Of a stretch of 64,000 bases of DNA, positions 42,357 through 50,862 are shown in pieces. Position numbers and translations under genes: made by a program. Every line of letters starts with the position of its first letter. Positions within the stretch are counted from its first letter, which is position 1. The stretch is from Microbacterium sp. B35-30 (GTDB lineage Bacteria; Actinomycetota; Actinomycetes; Actinomycetales; Microbacteriaceae). Where the stretch lies: positions 62,001 to 126,000 of the forward strand of contig NZ_MWLQ01000002.1 of NCBI RefSeq assembly GCF_010634855.1, given 5' to 3'. The notes below the pieces were generated by a model that was given only the letters and a program-made list of their open reading frames with translations, did no database searches and was not told the origin of the DNA.

Positions 42357-44245
42357 CTGACACAACGATCACGGTCCCCACGCCCCCTCCAGGCGCTGCT
42401 GGCGCGTCGCCAGGAGCCTCCGGGCGCGTGGGCCCAGCCTCGGCCGAGGCATCCGCTGAGAGCCGGCCGTGGCTCGACGCGAACCTGCCCGTCGACGAGC
42501 GTGTCGAGCTGCTGCTCGCCGCGATGACCGTGGAGGAGAAGGCGGGGCTCTTCTTCCAGACGATGATCACCATGGGCGAGGACGGCGAGCTCGCCGAGGC
42601 CGACCCGGTGTTCGGGCTGCCGTCGAACCGCGAGTACGTGGTCGAGAAGGGCATGACGCACTTCAACCTGCTCGGCGTCGCGCCGACCGCGGGTGCGATC
42701 GCCCGCTGGCACAACAAGCTGCAGGAGCTCGCGGCATCCACCCGCCTCGGCATCCCCGTGACGATCTCGACCGATCCGCGCCACTCGTTCACCGAGAACC
42801 CGGGTGCGGCGATGCTCGCGGGCCCGTTCTCGCAGTGGCCCGACGCGCTGGGCCTGGCCGCGACGCGCGACGCGGCGCTCGTCGAGCGCTTCGGCGACAT
42901 CGCACGCCAGGAGTACACCGCGGTCGGCATCCGCGTCGCACTGCACCCGCAGGTCGACCTCGCGACCGAGCCCCGGTGGGCGCGTGCGCTCCAGACCTTC
43001 GGCGAGGATGCGGAGCTGTCGGGCGAGCTCGGCGCCGCGTACATCCGCGGGTTCCAGAACGGCGAGTCGTTCGGTCCCGGTGCGGTGTCGGCCATGGTCA
43101 AGCACTTCCCCGGCGGCGGCCCGCAGAAGGACGGCGAAGACCCGCACTTCGCCTACGGGCGCGAGCAGGTCTACCCGGGCGGGCAGTTCGAGCTGCACCT
43201 GAAGCCGTTCGAGGCGGCGTTCGAGGCCGGCGTCCGCCAGGTCATGCCGTACTACGGCATGCCGGTCGGCACCGAGTACGAGGAGGTCGGCTTCGGCTTC
43301 AACAAGTCGGTGCTCACCGGCCTGCTGCGCGAGCGCTACGGCTTCGACGGCATCGTGTGCACCGACTGGGGCCTCGTGAACGACGCCGCGATCTTCGGCC
43401 AGCCGTTCCCGGCCCGGGCGTGGGGCGTCGAGCACCTCACGCCGGCGGAGCGCATGGAGAAGATCCTGGATGCCGGAGCCGACCAGTTCGGCGGCGAGGC
43501 GTGCCCCGAGCTGCTGCTCGAGCTCGTCGCCGACGGCCGCATCGGCGAGGAGCGCCTCGACGTGTCGGCACGCCGCCTGCTGCGAGAGAAGTTCGCGCTC
43601 GGCCTCTTCGAGAACCCGTACGTCGACGCCGAAGCGGCCGACACGATCGTCGGTTCGGCGGAGTTCCGCGCCGAAGGCGACGCCGCGCAGCGCGCGTCGA
43701 TCACCGTGCTGTCGAACCGAACGGTGCTGTCCAACCGCACGGTGCTGTCCAATCGCACGGTGCTGCCGTTCGCGCGCGGGGCGAAGCTGTACGTCGAGGG
43801 CATCGCGCCCGAGATCGCCGCGGCGTACGGCGAGATCGTCGCGTCGCCCGCCGAGGCGGATGTCGCGATCCTGCGCCTGCAGGCGCCGTTCGAGCAGCGC
43901 GAGACGACGTTCGAGAACTTCTTCCACGCGGGCTCGCTGGAGTTCCCTGCCGATGTGCTCGCCCGCATCGCCGAGATCGCCGCGGCGGTGCCCACGGTGG
44001 TCGACGTGTTCCTCGATCGCCCCGCGCTCCTCGGCCCCGTCGTCGAGACCGCGCACGCGGTGGTCGGCAACTGGGGTGCGAGCGGCGCGGCGCTGCTCGA
44101 CGTGCTGAGCGGCGCGGCACCCGCGCAGGGCAAACTGCCGTTCGACGTCCCGTCGTCGATGGCGGCGGTCGAGGCATCCCGTCCTGACGTCCCGTTCGAC
44201 ACCGCTGACCCGCTGTTCCGCTTCGGCCACGGGCTGTCACTCTGA
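42353..44245 (+). CDS. GH3 family beta-glycosidase
   Basis: A 630-residue cytosolic GH3 enzyme starting at GTG 42353 (AAGGGAG upstream, 4-nt overlap with the transporter). Domain 1 (about 40-400) has ARWHNKLQELAASTRLGIPV, TISTDPRH, KHFPGGGPQ and the nucleophile segment GIVCTDWG (Asp in the usual SDW position). Domain 2 ends with GKLPFDVPSSM and DPLFRFGHGLSL. It lacks a signal peptide. Residues 7-30 derive from a dispersed repeat that extends the N-terminus, and residues about 452-469 are three copies of TVLSNR. It probably releases glucose or xylose from imported glycosides. Confidence 0.92.
   Translation: MTDTTITVPTPPPGAAGASPGASGRVGPASAEASAESRPWLDANLPVDERVELLLAAMTVEEKAGLFFQTMITMGEDGELAEADPVFGLPSNREYVVEKGMTHFNLLGVAPTAGAIARWHNKLQELAASTRLGIPVTISTDPRHSFTENPGAAMLAGPFSQWPDALGLAATRDAALVERFGDIARQEYTAVGIRVALHPQVDLATEPRWARALQTFGEDAELSGELGAAYIRGFQNGESFGPGAVSAMVKHFPGGGPQKDGEDPHFAYGREQVYPGGQFELHLKPFEAAFEAGVRQVMPYYGMPVGTEYEEVGFGFNKSVLTGLLRERYGFDGIVCTDWGLVNDAAIFGQPFPARAWGVEHLTPAERMEKILDAGADQFGGEACPELLLELVADGRIGEERLDVSARRLLREKFALGLFENPYVDAEAADTIVGSAEFRAEGDAAQRASITVLSNRTVLSNRTVLSNRTVLPFARGAKLYVEGIAPEIAAAYGEIVASPAEADVAILRLQAPFEQRETTFENFFHAGSLEFPADVLARIAEIAAAVPTVVDVFLDRPALLGPVVETAHAVVGNWGASGAALLDVLSGAAPAQGKLPFDVPSSMAAVEASRPDVPFDTADPLFRFGHGLSL
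42371..42441. repeat. Dispersed coding repeat family P1, copy in GH3 gene
   Basis: It shares CCAGGAGCCTCCGGGCGCGT and GGGCCCAGCCTC with copies at 26221, 54395 and 55246, in the orientation reading GASPGASGRVGPAS near the N-terminus of the GH3 protein. This copy lacks the middle of the longest copies. Confidence 0.8.
43706..43759 (+). repeat. Three 18-bp tandem units in GH3 gene
   Basis: Units at 43706, 43724 and 43742, close to GTGCTGTCCAACCGCACG, encode VLSNRT three times. They sit at the start of the second GH3 domain, where one copy of the strand is expected. Confidence 0.9.
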
Positions 44246-44252
44246 CCCGCTG

Positions 44253-44293
44253 ACACGGATGCCGCGCCGCACGCCGCGGCGCGGCATCCGTGT
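44253..44293 (+). terminator. Terminator hairpin after GH3 operon
   Basis: An 18-bp perfect stem ACACGGATGCCGCGCCGC/GCGGCGCGGCATCCGTGT with a 5-nt loop follows the GH3 stop. It again carries CGGATGCCGCG as inverted copies. Confidence 0.85.
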
Positions 44294-44321
44294 ACGGCAC
44301 GCTCAGGGTCGCGCCGGCCTG

Positions 44322-44783
44322 TCACAGCTCCTGGAAGAAGTAGAGCGCGCGCTCGTCGGTGTCCGGGTCGGAGCCGTGGAAGCCGTGGCGCGCGTAGAAG
44401 CGCTGCGCGTCGACGTCCCCTTCGTCCACGTTGATCTCGATCGCCGACACGCCGTCGCGGAGGCAGTCCGCGATCAGGCGGTCGACGATCGCTCCGCCGA
44501 TTCCGGCGCCGCGCGCCTGCGGCGCGACGTACATCTCGTCGAGCAGGGCCACCGGCCCCTCGTACCAGACGTTGGGGCGCAGCGTCACGAGCGCGATCCC
44601 GACCGCGGGGTCCCCGCTCAGCAGCGCGAACGTCTGCGCCCCGGCGAGCAGGCCGCGCAGGCGCTCGGCCAAGAGGACCGGCCCGGGAGAGTCGGTGTCG
44701 AACTCCGTGTTGAAGTCATGCAGCAGTGCGGCCACGCGCTCGGCGTCGTCGACTGTGGCCCTGCGCACCTCCGCTGTCGCCAT
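44322..44783 (-). CDS. GNAT-family N-acetyltransferase
   Basis: A 153-residue GNAT. VRRATVDDAERVAALLHDFNTEF opens the fold, VALLDEMYVAPQARGAGIGGAIVDRL has the acetyl-CoA loop QARGAGIG, and AIEINVDEGDVDAQRFYARHGF is the closing motif B with the conserved Tyr. The substrate is unknown. ATG 44783 is leaderless, with TACCGT 6 nt upstream. It reads towards the GH3 operon and may share its bidirectional hairpin. Confidence 0.9.
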   Translation of the reverse strand: MATAEVRRATVDDAERVAALLHDFNTEFDTDSPGPVLLAERLRGLLAGAQTFALLSGDPAVGIALVTLRPNVWYEGPVALLDEMYVAPQARGAGIGGAIVDRLIADCLRDGVSAIEINVDEGDVDAQRFYARHGFHGSDPDTDERALYFFQEL

Positions 44784-44789
44784 GGCTCC

Positions 44790-44795
44790 ACGGTA
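44790..44795 (-). promoter_or_regulatory. -10 box TACCGT, leaderless start
   Basis: On the minus strand TACCGT is 6 nt before ATG 44783, identical in box and spacing to 7564-7569. Confidence 0.5.
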
Positions 44796-44906
44796 GAGAG
44801 CGGTCCGCAGCAGCACCAGCCTCCCGCGGTGCGCATCCGCGACGACGGGCGGGGTCGCGCCTAGGCTGACATCGGCGGGCGATGGCGCCCGCGACGGGAG
44901 CGGCGC

Positions 44907-46616
44907 GTGGCCACGAGCAACATCGAGATCGCCCAACAGGCCGACCTCTGGCCGATCGGCCGGATCGCCGCAGGGCTCGGCATCCCCGACGAAGAACTGG
45001 AGCCGTACGGCCGGTACAAGGCGAAGGTCTCGCTGCGGCACCTGCGGACGCTGCGCGACAGACCCCGCGGCCGGCTCGTGCTGATGACCGCAGTGTCGCC
45101 GACGCCCGCCGGCGAGGGCAAGACCACCACGACGGTCGGGCTGGGCGACGCGCTCACCCGCATCGGCGAACGCGCCATGATCTGCCTGCGCGAGCCCGCC
45201 CTCGGTCCGGTGTTCGGGATGAAGGGCGGTGCCGCCGGCGGCGGGTACGCCCAGGTCGTGCCGATGGAAGACATCAACCTGCACTTCACCGGCGACTTCT
45301 CGGCGATCGGGATCGCGACGAACCTGCTCGCGGCGCTCATCGACAACCACGTGCACCACGGCAACGCGCTCGGCATCGACGTGCGCCGCGTGTCCTGGCG
45401 GCGTGTGCTCGACGTCAACGACCGCGCGCTGCGCGACGCCGTGATCGGGCTCGGCGGTCCGTCCAACGGGTATCCCCGGGAGGACGGCTTCGACATCGTC
45501 GTGGCCAGCGAGGTGATGGCGATCTTCTGCCTCGCGACCGACCTCGCCGACCTCAAGGAGCGGCTCGGCGAGATCGTCGTCGCGTACACGCGCGACCGCG
45601 CGCCCGTCCGTGCGCGCGACCTGCGGGCCCACGGCGCGATGGCGGCGATCCTGCGCGACGCCCTCGCACCGAACCTGGTGCAGACCCTCGAGCACACGCC
45701 GGCGTTCGTGCACGGCGGACCTTTCGCGAACATCGCGCACGGCTGCAACTCGTATCTCGCGACCGACTCCGCGCTGCGGATGGCCGACTACGTCGTCACC
45801 GAGGCGGGATTCGGCGCCGATCTCGGCGCGGAGAAGTTCGTCGACATCCTGTGCCGCACCACCGGACTCCGGCCGGACGTCGCCGTCGTGGTCGCGACCG
45901 TGCGAGCGATGAAGTACCACGGCGGTGTGGACGTCGCCGACCTCCCGCACGAGAACGTCGCCGCTCTCGAACGCGGCACCGCCAACCTCGTGCGGCACCT
46001 CACGACCGTGCGCGAGACGTGGGGGATCGCCGCTGTGGTCGCGATCAACCATCGCGCCGAAGACACGGATGCCGAGATCGCGGCGCTCGTCGCCGCGTCG
46101 GAGGCGGTCGGGGTCACGGCCGTGGTCGCGAGGCACTTCGCCGAGGGCGGTGCGGGGGCGGAGGCTCTCGCGCGCGAGGTGGTGCGGCTGTGCGGCGCCC
46201 TTCGACAAGCCCCGGGACCGGATGCGGCTCAGGGATCCGGCGGCCTCCGGTTCACCTACCCCGACGACGCGACGCTGTGGCACAAGATGAGCGCGATCGC
46301 GACGCGCATCTACGGCGCATCGGAGGTGACGGCGTCGACCGCCGTGCGCGCGCAGATCAAGCGCCTGCAGGACGAGGGCTACGGCGGCTATCCGGTGTGC
46401 GTCGCCAAGACGCAGTACTCGTTCTCGACAGACCCGAAGCTGCGCGGCGCGCCGACCGGTCACGTCGTCGACATCCGCGAGGTGCGCCTCGCCGCGGGCG
46501 CGCGGTTCGTCGTGATGATCTGCGGCGACATCATGACGATGCCCGGCCTTCCGGCCGTGCCCGCCGCCAACACGATCGACGTCGACGAGGACGGCCGCAT
46601 CGTCGGGCTCTTCTGA
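44907..46616 (+). CDS. fhs: Formate-tetrahydrofolate ligase
   Basis: A 569-residue Fhs that makes 10-formyl-tetrahydrofolate from formate, ATP and THF, feeding one-carbon metabolism. GTG 44907 follows GGGAG. Signatures: [20 protein letters not shown] (P-loop), [36 protein letters not shown] (THF/formate site, split by position about 95-130), ANIAHGCNS and [13 protein letters not shown]. Residues about 431-444 ([13 protein letters not shown]) derive from a repeat fragment at 46198-46238 and make the protein slightly longer than usual. The start of transcription is unclear. It lies between divergent acetyltransferase genes. Confidence 0.95.
   Translation: MATSNIEIAQQADLWPIGRIAAGLGIPDEELEPYGRYKAKVSLRHLRTLRDRPRGRLVLMTAVSPTPAGEGKTTTTVGLGDALTRIGERAMICLREPALGPVFGMKGGAAGGGYAQVVPMEDINLHFTGDFSAIGIATNLLAALIDNHVHHGNALGIDVRRVSWRRVLDVNDRALRDAVIGLGGPSNGYPREDGFDIVVASEVMAIFCLATDLADLKERLGEIVVAYTRDRAPVRARDLRAHGAMAAILRDALAPNLVQTLEHTPAFVHGGPFANIAHGCNSYLATDSALRMADYVVTEAGFGADLGAEKFVDILCRTTGLRPDVAVVVATVRAMKYHGGVDVADLPHENVAALERGTANLVRHLTTVRETWGIAAVVAINHRAEDTDAEIAALVAASEAVGVTAVVARHFAEGGAGAEALAREVVRLCGALRQAPGPDAAQGSGGLRFTYPDDATLWHKMSAIATRIYGASEVTASTAVRAQIKRLQDEGYGGYPVCVAKTQYSFSTDPKLRGAPTGHVVDIREVRLAAGARFVVMICGDIMTMPGLPAVPAANTIDVDEDGRIVGLF
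46198..46238. repeat. REP fragment inside fhs
   Basis: CCCTTCGACAAGC followed by CCCGGGACC and CTCAGGGATCC resembles the 197-218 repeat interrupted by a short spacer. It is in frame and encodes a Gly/Pro/Ala loop just before the conserved [12 protein letters not shown] segment. Confidence 0.6.
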
Positions 46617-46626
46617 CGGCGGAAGT

Positions 46627-46755
46627 GTTCCTCAGTTGAGGATCTGTGCCGAGTTGCGGAGCGGCATCCGCGTGTCGGTCCTCATCCCGGCTCTGTTCCT
46701 CATTTGAGGAACCGGCATACCCGGCCCGGCCCGGCCCGGGTCCTCAGCTGAGGAC
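46627..46755. repeat. CCTCA-N2-TGAGG dispersed repeat cluster B
   Basis: Palindromes TTCCTCAGTTGAGGA, TTCCTCATTTGAGGA and GTCCTCAGCTGAGGAC occupy the convergent gap between fhs and the GNAT-GH16 gene. The first 89 bp align with cluster A at 37195. A CCGGCCCGG run separates the second and third palindromes. Confidence 0.75.
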
Positions 46756-46803
46756 CCTGCATACCCGACCGGGCACCGGGCACCGGGCGGCCGGCGGTGG
46801 ACG

Positions 46804-48078
46804 TTACGCCGGCGGGAACGTGCGCACGCGCTCGACCCGCAGCACGTGCGGGAGTGCGTCGGTGTCGCGCGTGCCGTCGGCGCGGGGGAACTCGTAGACG
46901 TCGAGCATGAGCTGCATCGGGTAGTCGATCGTCTGGCGCACGGTCTTGACCCAGCGGTGGTCGATGAAGAACCGCACCTCGTCGGGCGTCCACTCGACGG
47001 CGTAGTCGTGCATCGCGGTGAGGTCGCCGTCGACGCGGACCTTCTCGAAGTCGTGCCGCAGGCGCGGGTCGTGCTGGGCCTTCACGCCGATACCGACCCA
47101 CCCGCCGGTGTCGTCGATCTCGGACCCGAAGATCTCGGCGATGCAGATCTCGCCGCAGTCGTCGGGGCGGTCTTCGAAGCCGATCGGCCAGAAGGCCACC
47201 ATCGCGTCCGGGTGGCGCACGGCGGCCATCCGCGCCTCGACCACTCCGAACCGCGGGAGGTGCAGCCGACGCTCGGGCTGCGGCTCGCGCACGACGAGCC
47301 CGTCGCGGAAGCGGTGCTGCCCGGTCGAACCGCCCACTGGTCCCGAGAACTGGCCGGTCTGCAAGTGAGACACGCGGTTTCCGCCGTCGAACTCCGGCGA
47401 CCACGCGGGCGTGTCCGCGTCGATGCGCAGTTCGAGCCCTTCGGGAGCGACTGAGTACTTCGCCGCGGCGCGGTCGCGCGTCGACCAGTGCGCGAGGTAG
47501 TACGGCCACCACACCTTCTCGTCGAGCACGCCTTCGTCGAACCGCTCGTCGAGGTCGGGTGCGCGTCCGTCGAGGTCGAGCGGCGCCATGTCGAGCACCC
47601 AGATGTTGAAGGCGAGCTCGCCGCCGCGCCACGGCATGCTCGCCGATCCGCGATGCGCGAATCCCGCGGTGCGGCACAGCGCGTTCGAGCCGGGATTGTC
47701 GACTCCCGGGTAGGCGACGAGCAGAGTGCGCTCGCTGCGCGCGACGACGAGCCGGATGACGAGCCGCAGTGCCGCTCCGGCGATTCCCCGTCCCTGCCAC
47801 TGCGGGAACACGTTCCATCCGGTCTCCCACGCCGGCGCGCCCTCGTGCTCGACCTGCCAGTACCCGATGCCGCCGACGGGCGTGCCGTCGAGCTCGATCC
47901 GGTACATCGCGGCCTCGCCTGCCTGCGCCAGCCGCAGGTAGCGCGCCTGCCGCTCCTCGAGCTGCGCCGGCGTCTCGGGTCCTCCGAGGTACGCGGTCAT
48001 CTCTGGTGTGTTGGCGCGCTCGAGGAGTGGCAGGTCGTCCGGACCCCAAGCTGCGAGCGTCACGCGCGGGTAGGTCAT
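46804..48078 (-). CDS. GNAT acetyltransferase fused to a GH16-like domain
   Basis: The 424-residue protein joins two folds. Residues 1-165 are a RimJ-type GNAT (VTLAAWGPDDLPLLERANTPEMTAYLGG, WNVFPQWQGRGIAGAALRL with the acetyl-CoA loop, NALCRTAGFAHRG). Residues about 185-424 resemble a GH16 concanavalin-like glucanase: FDEGVLDEKVWWPYYLAHW, CGEICIAEIFGSE at the catalytic ExDxxE position, and MHDYAVEWTPDEVRFFIDHRWV. The Asp of the catalytic triad is Cys, so activity is doubtful. No signal peptide is present, so both domains are cytoplasmic. ATG 48078 has CACAAT 7 nt upstream; ATG 48087 is the alternative. Confidence 0.85.
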   Translation of the reverse strand: MTYPRVTLAAWGPDDLPLLERANTPEMTAYLGGPETPAQLEERQARYLRLAQAGEAAMYRIELDGTPVGGIGYWQVEHEGAPAWETGWNVFPQWQGRGIAGAALRLVIRLVVARSERTLLVAYPGVDNPGSNALCRTAGFAHRGSASMPWRGGELAFNIWVLDMAPLDLDGRAPDLDERFDEGVLDEKVWWPYYLAHWSTRDRAAAKYSVAPEGLELRIDADTPAWSPEFDGGNRVSHLQTGQFSGPVGGSTGQHRFRDGLVVREPQPERRLHLPRFGVVEARMAAVRHPDAMVAFWPIGFEDRPDDCGEICIAEIFGSEIDDTGGWVGIGVKAQHDPRLRHDFEKVRVDGDLTAMHDYAVEWTPDEVRFFIDHRWVKTVRQTIDYPMQLMLDVYEFPRADGTRDTDALPHVLRVERVRTFPPA

Positions 48079-48085
48079 CGGCTCC

Positions 48086-48091
48086 ATTGTG
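48086..48091 (-). promoter_or_regulatory. Candidate -10 CACAAT, leaderless start
   Basis: On the minus strand CACAAT is 7 nt before ATG 48078. Confidence 0.35.
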
Positions 48092-48172
48092 GATCGACCG
48101 GCCGACACCGCGCCATCGTCCGGCGCATTCCACGGCCGGCCTGGGGATAAACCTCCCGCGCCGCGGAAACGT

Positions 48173-48184
48173 CACGCTAGCGTG
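48173..48184. promoter_or_regulatory. Perfect palindrome CACGCTAGCGTG at a promoter
   Basis: This 12-bp palindrome includes TAGCGT, a -10-like hexamer, about 50 bp before the small secreted protein gene. A short hairpin (GTGCC-N5-GGCAC) follows in the leader. It could be an operator covering the -10 box. Confidence 0.45.
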
Positions 48185-48232
48185 CGGGGGGTGCCGAAGT
48201 GGCACCTTCCCCTCAACCGAAGGACTGTCTCG

Positions 48233-48487
48233 ATGAAGAAGAAGATGATCGCCGGCATCGCCGCCGGCTCCCTCGTCGCGCTGCTCAGCGCGCCCCTCGC
48301 CGCCTCAGCGGCTCCTCGCGAGTACACCACCGACCCCCACGGCATGACCAACGGGTCCGTCATCAACCCGTTCGGCAAGACGAACGGCGACACCACCAAC
48401 CCGTACGGAAGCACCAACGGCGAGACCACCAACCCGTTCGGAAGCACGAACGGCGACACGACCAACCCGCACACCCGCACCAACTGA
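48233..48487 (+). CDS. Small secreted protein with 11-residue Asn/Gly/Thr repeats
   Basis: ATG 48233 lies behind AAGGA. The 84-residue product has a signal peptide (MKKKMIAGIAAGSLVALLSA, then PLAASAA). The mature ~57 residues are about four to five repeats of NPFGSTNGDTT, a segment without hydrophobic core, Lys or Cys. No family is recognised. Regular Asn-Pro and Thr-Asn-Gly turns suggest an extended or amyloid-like/adhesive structure or a metal- or ice-binding surface; none of these is proven. It has its own promoter region and a strong terminator, so it is probably expressed as a monocistronic, abundant transcript. Confidence 0.85.
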   Translation: MKKKMIAGIAAGSLVALLSAPLAASAAPREYTTDPHGMTNGSVINPFGKTNGDTTNPYGSTNGETTNPFGSTNGDTTNPHTRTN

Positions 48488-48499
48488 CACCACCGAACC

Positions 48500-48531
48500 A
48501 GGCGGGCGCCTCGCGTTGCGGGCGCCCGCCT
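48500..48531 (+). terminator. Terminator hairpin after secreted repeat protein
   Basis: The 11-bp stem AGGCGGGCGCC/GGCGCCCGCCT has a 10-nt loop and begins 13 nt after the stop. Confidence 0.9.
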
Positions 48532-48669
48532 GTGCGTCTCGCACAACCCGCCCGCGACCCGTCTCGGCTTGGCGTTGTGGACATTCAACAGTCGCTTTGA
48601 GGCGAGGTTGTGGGGGTCCTACGGTCGAGGTGACCTTCCTTCTGTCCATTGCACCGAGAGGTGATGCAC

Positions 48670-50775
48670 ATGGCCGACGCCGCCGTCCGCACCAAGAAGC
48701 CCGCCACCAGCAAGCGCACGCCCGCCGGCGGCGCCCCGACCGCGCCGCACACGGCGGCCGAGGCATCCGATCCGCGCATCGACATCGCCGCGGTCACCGA
48801 CCTGCTGCTCGGCACGTGGGGCGACACCCGCCGTGAGGCCCGCGAGATGATCAAGGACCCCGCGTTCTGGCGCGTCGAGGGCCAGTCGATGGCCGAGCAC
48901 CGCGAGCGCGTGCTCACGCAGCTGCACCTGCTCGTCGAGCACGGCGGCTCGCAGCGCGCGATGCCGGAGCAGTACGGCGGCCGCAACGACAACGGCGCGA
49001 ACCTCGCCGGCTTCCAGGAACTCGTGCTGGCCGACCCGAGCCTGCAGATCAAGTCGGGCGTGCAGTGGGGCCTGTTCGGCTCGGCGGTGTTCCAGCTCGG
49101 CACAGAGAAGCATCACGAAGAGTGGCTGCCGGGCATCCTCGACCTCTCGATCCCGGGAGCGTTCGCGATGACCGAGACCGGACACGGATCGGATGTCGCA
49201 GCCATCGGCACGACCGCGACCTACGAGCCCGAGACCGAGGAGTTCGTGATCCACACGCCGTTCCGCGGCGCGTACAAGGACTACCTCGGCAACGCGGCGC
49301 TCCACGGCAAGGCGGCGACGGTCTTCGCGCAGCTCATCACCGGCGGCGTCAACTACGGTGTGCACTGCTTCTTCGTGCCGATCCGCGACGACGAGGGCAA
49401 CATGCTGCCCGGCATCATCAGCGAGGACGACGGCGTCAAGGGCGGCCTCAACGGCATCGACAACGGGCGTCTCGCGTTCGACCACGTGCGCGTGCCGCGC
49501 TTCAACATGCTCGACCGCTACGGCCAGGTCGCCGCGGACGGCTCGTACACCTCCGACATCCCGAGCCCGGGGCGGCGCTTCTTCACGATGCTCGGCGCGC
49601 TGGTGCAGGGTCGCGTGTCGCTCGACGGCGCCGCCACCACAGGCACCGCGCTCGCGCTGCACATCGCGCTCACCTACGCGAACCAGCGCCGCCAGTTCGA
49701 CTCGGGCACCGGCACCGAAGAGGTGGTGCTGCTCGACTACGGCAAGCATCAGCGGCGCCTGCTGCCCCTGCTCGCCCAGAACTACGCGCAGTTCTTCAGC
49801 CACGACGAGCTGCTGAAGAAGTTCGACGGCGTCTTCTCGGGCCGCACCGACACCTCCGAAGAGCGCGAAGACCTCGAGACCCTCGCCGCGGCGCTGAAGC
49901 CCCTCAGCACCTGGAACGCGCTCAGCACGATCCAGGAGGCGCGCGAGGCCTGCGGCGGCTCCGGCTTCCTCGCTGAGAACCGCATGGTGGGCCTGCACCA
50001 GGACCTCGACGTCTACGTCACCTTCGAGGGCGACAACAACGTCCTGCTCCAGCTCGTCGGCAAGCGGCTTCTGTCGGACTACGCCAAGCAGTTCAAGGGG
50101 AAGGATGCCGCGGCCCTCGCCCGCTTCGCCGTCGCGCAGACCGCGGGCAAGCTGTTCCACGGCGCGGGCCTTCGCCAGCTCGGTCAGTCCGTCGCCGACC
50201 TCGGCTCGACGGCGCGCTCGGTCGAGTTGGGCCTGCGCGAAGACCAGCAGCACGAGCTGCTCGCCGGCCGCGTGCAGCGGATGGTGGCCGATGTCGCGGC
50301 GGCGCTGCGCCCGGCGACCAAGCTGTCGCCCGCCGAGGCGGCGGCGCTCTTCAACAGCCACCAGGCCGAGCTCATCGAGGCGGCTCGCGCCCACGCCGAG
50401 CTGCTGCAGTGGGAGGCCTTCACCGACGGCGTGAACCGTGTCTCCGACGAGGGGACCAAGCAGGTGCTGACGTGGCTGCGCGACCTCTTCGGCCTGCACC
50501 TGATCGAGAAGCACCTCGCGTGGTACCTCATCAGCGGGCGGCTCTCGGCGCAGCGGGCGGCATCCGTCTCCCGCTACATCGACCGCCTCGCGGCGCGGTT
50601 GCGGCCGCACGCGCAGGATCTCGTCGACGCCTACGGCTTCGCACCGGAGCATGTGCGAGCGCCGATCGCGTCGGGTGCCGAGCGTCGCCGGCAGGACGAG
50701 GCCCGCGAGTACTACCGCGCGCTCGCCGCGTCGGGCGAGGCCCCGGTGTCGGAGAAGTCGCTCAAGAAGAAGTGA
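48670..50775 (+). CDS. Acyl-CoA oxidase/dehydrogenase family protein
   Basis: A 701-residue FAD enzyme of the acyl-CoA oxidase type, longer than acyl-CoA dehydrogenases. After a basic Ala/Pro-rich start, AMTETGHGSDVAAIGTTATYEPETEEFVIHTPFRGAYKDYLGNAA (split by position about 165-210) is the ACOX FAD/substrate region, followed by RRFFTMLGALVQGRVSL, ANQRRQF, ACGGSGFLAENRM and VTFEGDNNVLLQLVGKRLL. The C-terminal domain has the ACOX helices ending KSLKKK. It oxidises acyl-CoA, probably passing electrons to oxygen. ATG 48670 has GAGAGGTG upstream; ATG 48664 is an alternative. It is monocistronic. Confidence 0.9.
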   Translation: MADAAVRTKKPATSKRTPAGGAPTAPHTAAEASDPRIDIAAVTDLLLGTWGDTRREAREMIKDPAFWRVEGQSMAEHRERVLTQLHLLVEHGGSQRAMPEQYGGRNDNGANLAGFQELVLADPSLQIKSGVQWGLFGSAVFQLGTEKHHEEWLPGILDLSIPGAFAMTETGHGSDVAAIGTTATYEPETEEFVIHTPFRGAYKDYLGNAALHGKAATVFAQLITGGVNYGVHCFFVPIRDDEGNMLPGIISEDDGVKGGLNGIDNGRLAFDHVRVPRFNMLDRYGQVAADGSYTSDIPSPGRRFFTMLGALVQGRVSLDGAATTGTALALHIALTYANQRRQFDSGTGTEEVVLLDYGKHQRRLLPLLAQNYAQFFSHDELLKKFDGVFSGRTDTSEEREDLETLAAALKPLSTWNALSTIQEAREACGGSGFLAENRMVGLHQDLDVYVTFEGDNNVLLQLVGKRLLSDYAKQFKGKDAAALARFAVAQTAGKLFHGAGLRQLGQSVADLGSTARSVELGLREDQQHELLAGRVQRMVADVAAALRPATKLSPAEAAALFNSHQAELIEAARAHAELLQWEAFTDGVNRVSDEGTKQVLTWLRDLFGLHLIEKHLAWYLISGRLSAQRAASVSRYIDRLAARLRPHAQDLVDAYGFAPEHVRAPIASGAERRRQDEAREYYRALAASGEAPVSEKSLKKK

Positions 50776-50816
50776 GCGGGGCCGTCCCCGCCGGGATGGT
50801 CACGGAACGCTAACGA

Positions 50817-50853
50817 TGTCCGGATCGCCTCACCGAGTGGGGCGATCCGGACA
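50817..50853. terminator. Bidirectional terminator hairpin
   Basis: The 13-bp stem TGTCCGGATCGCC/GGCGATCCGGACA lies between the converging acyl-CoA oxidase and zinc-ribbon genes and can serve both. Confidence 0.8.
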
Positions 50854-50862
50854 GCTCTGCGG

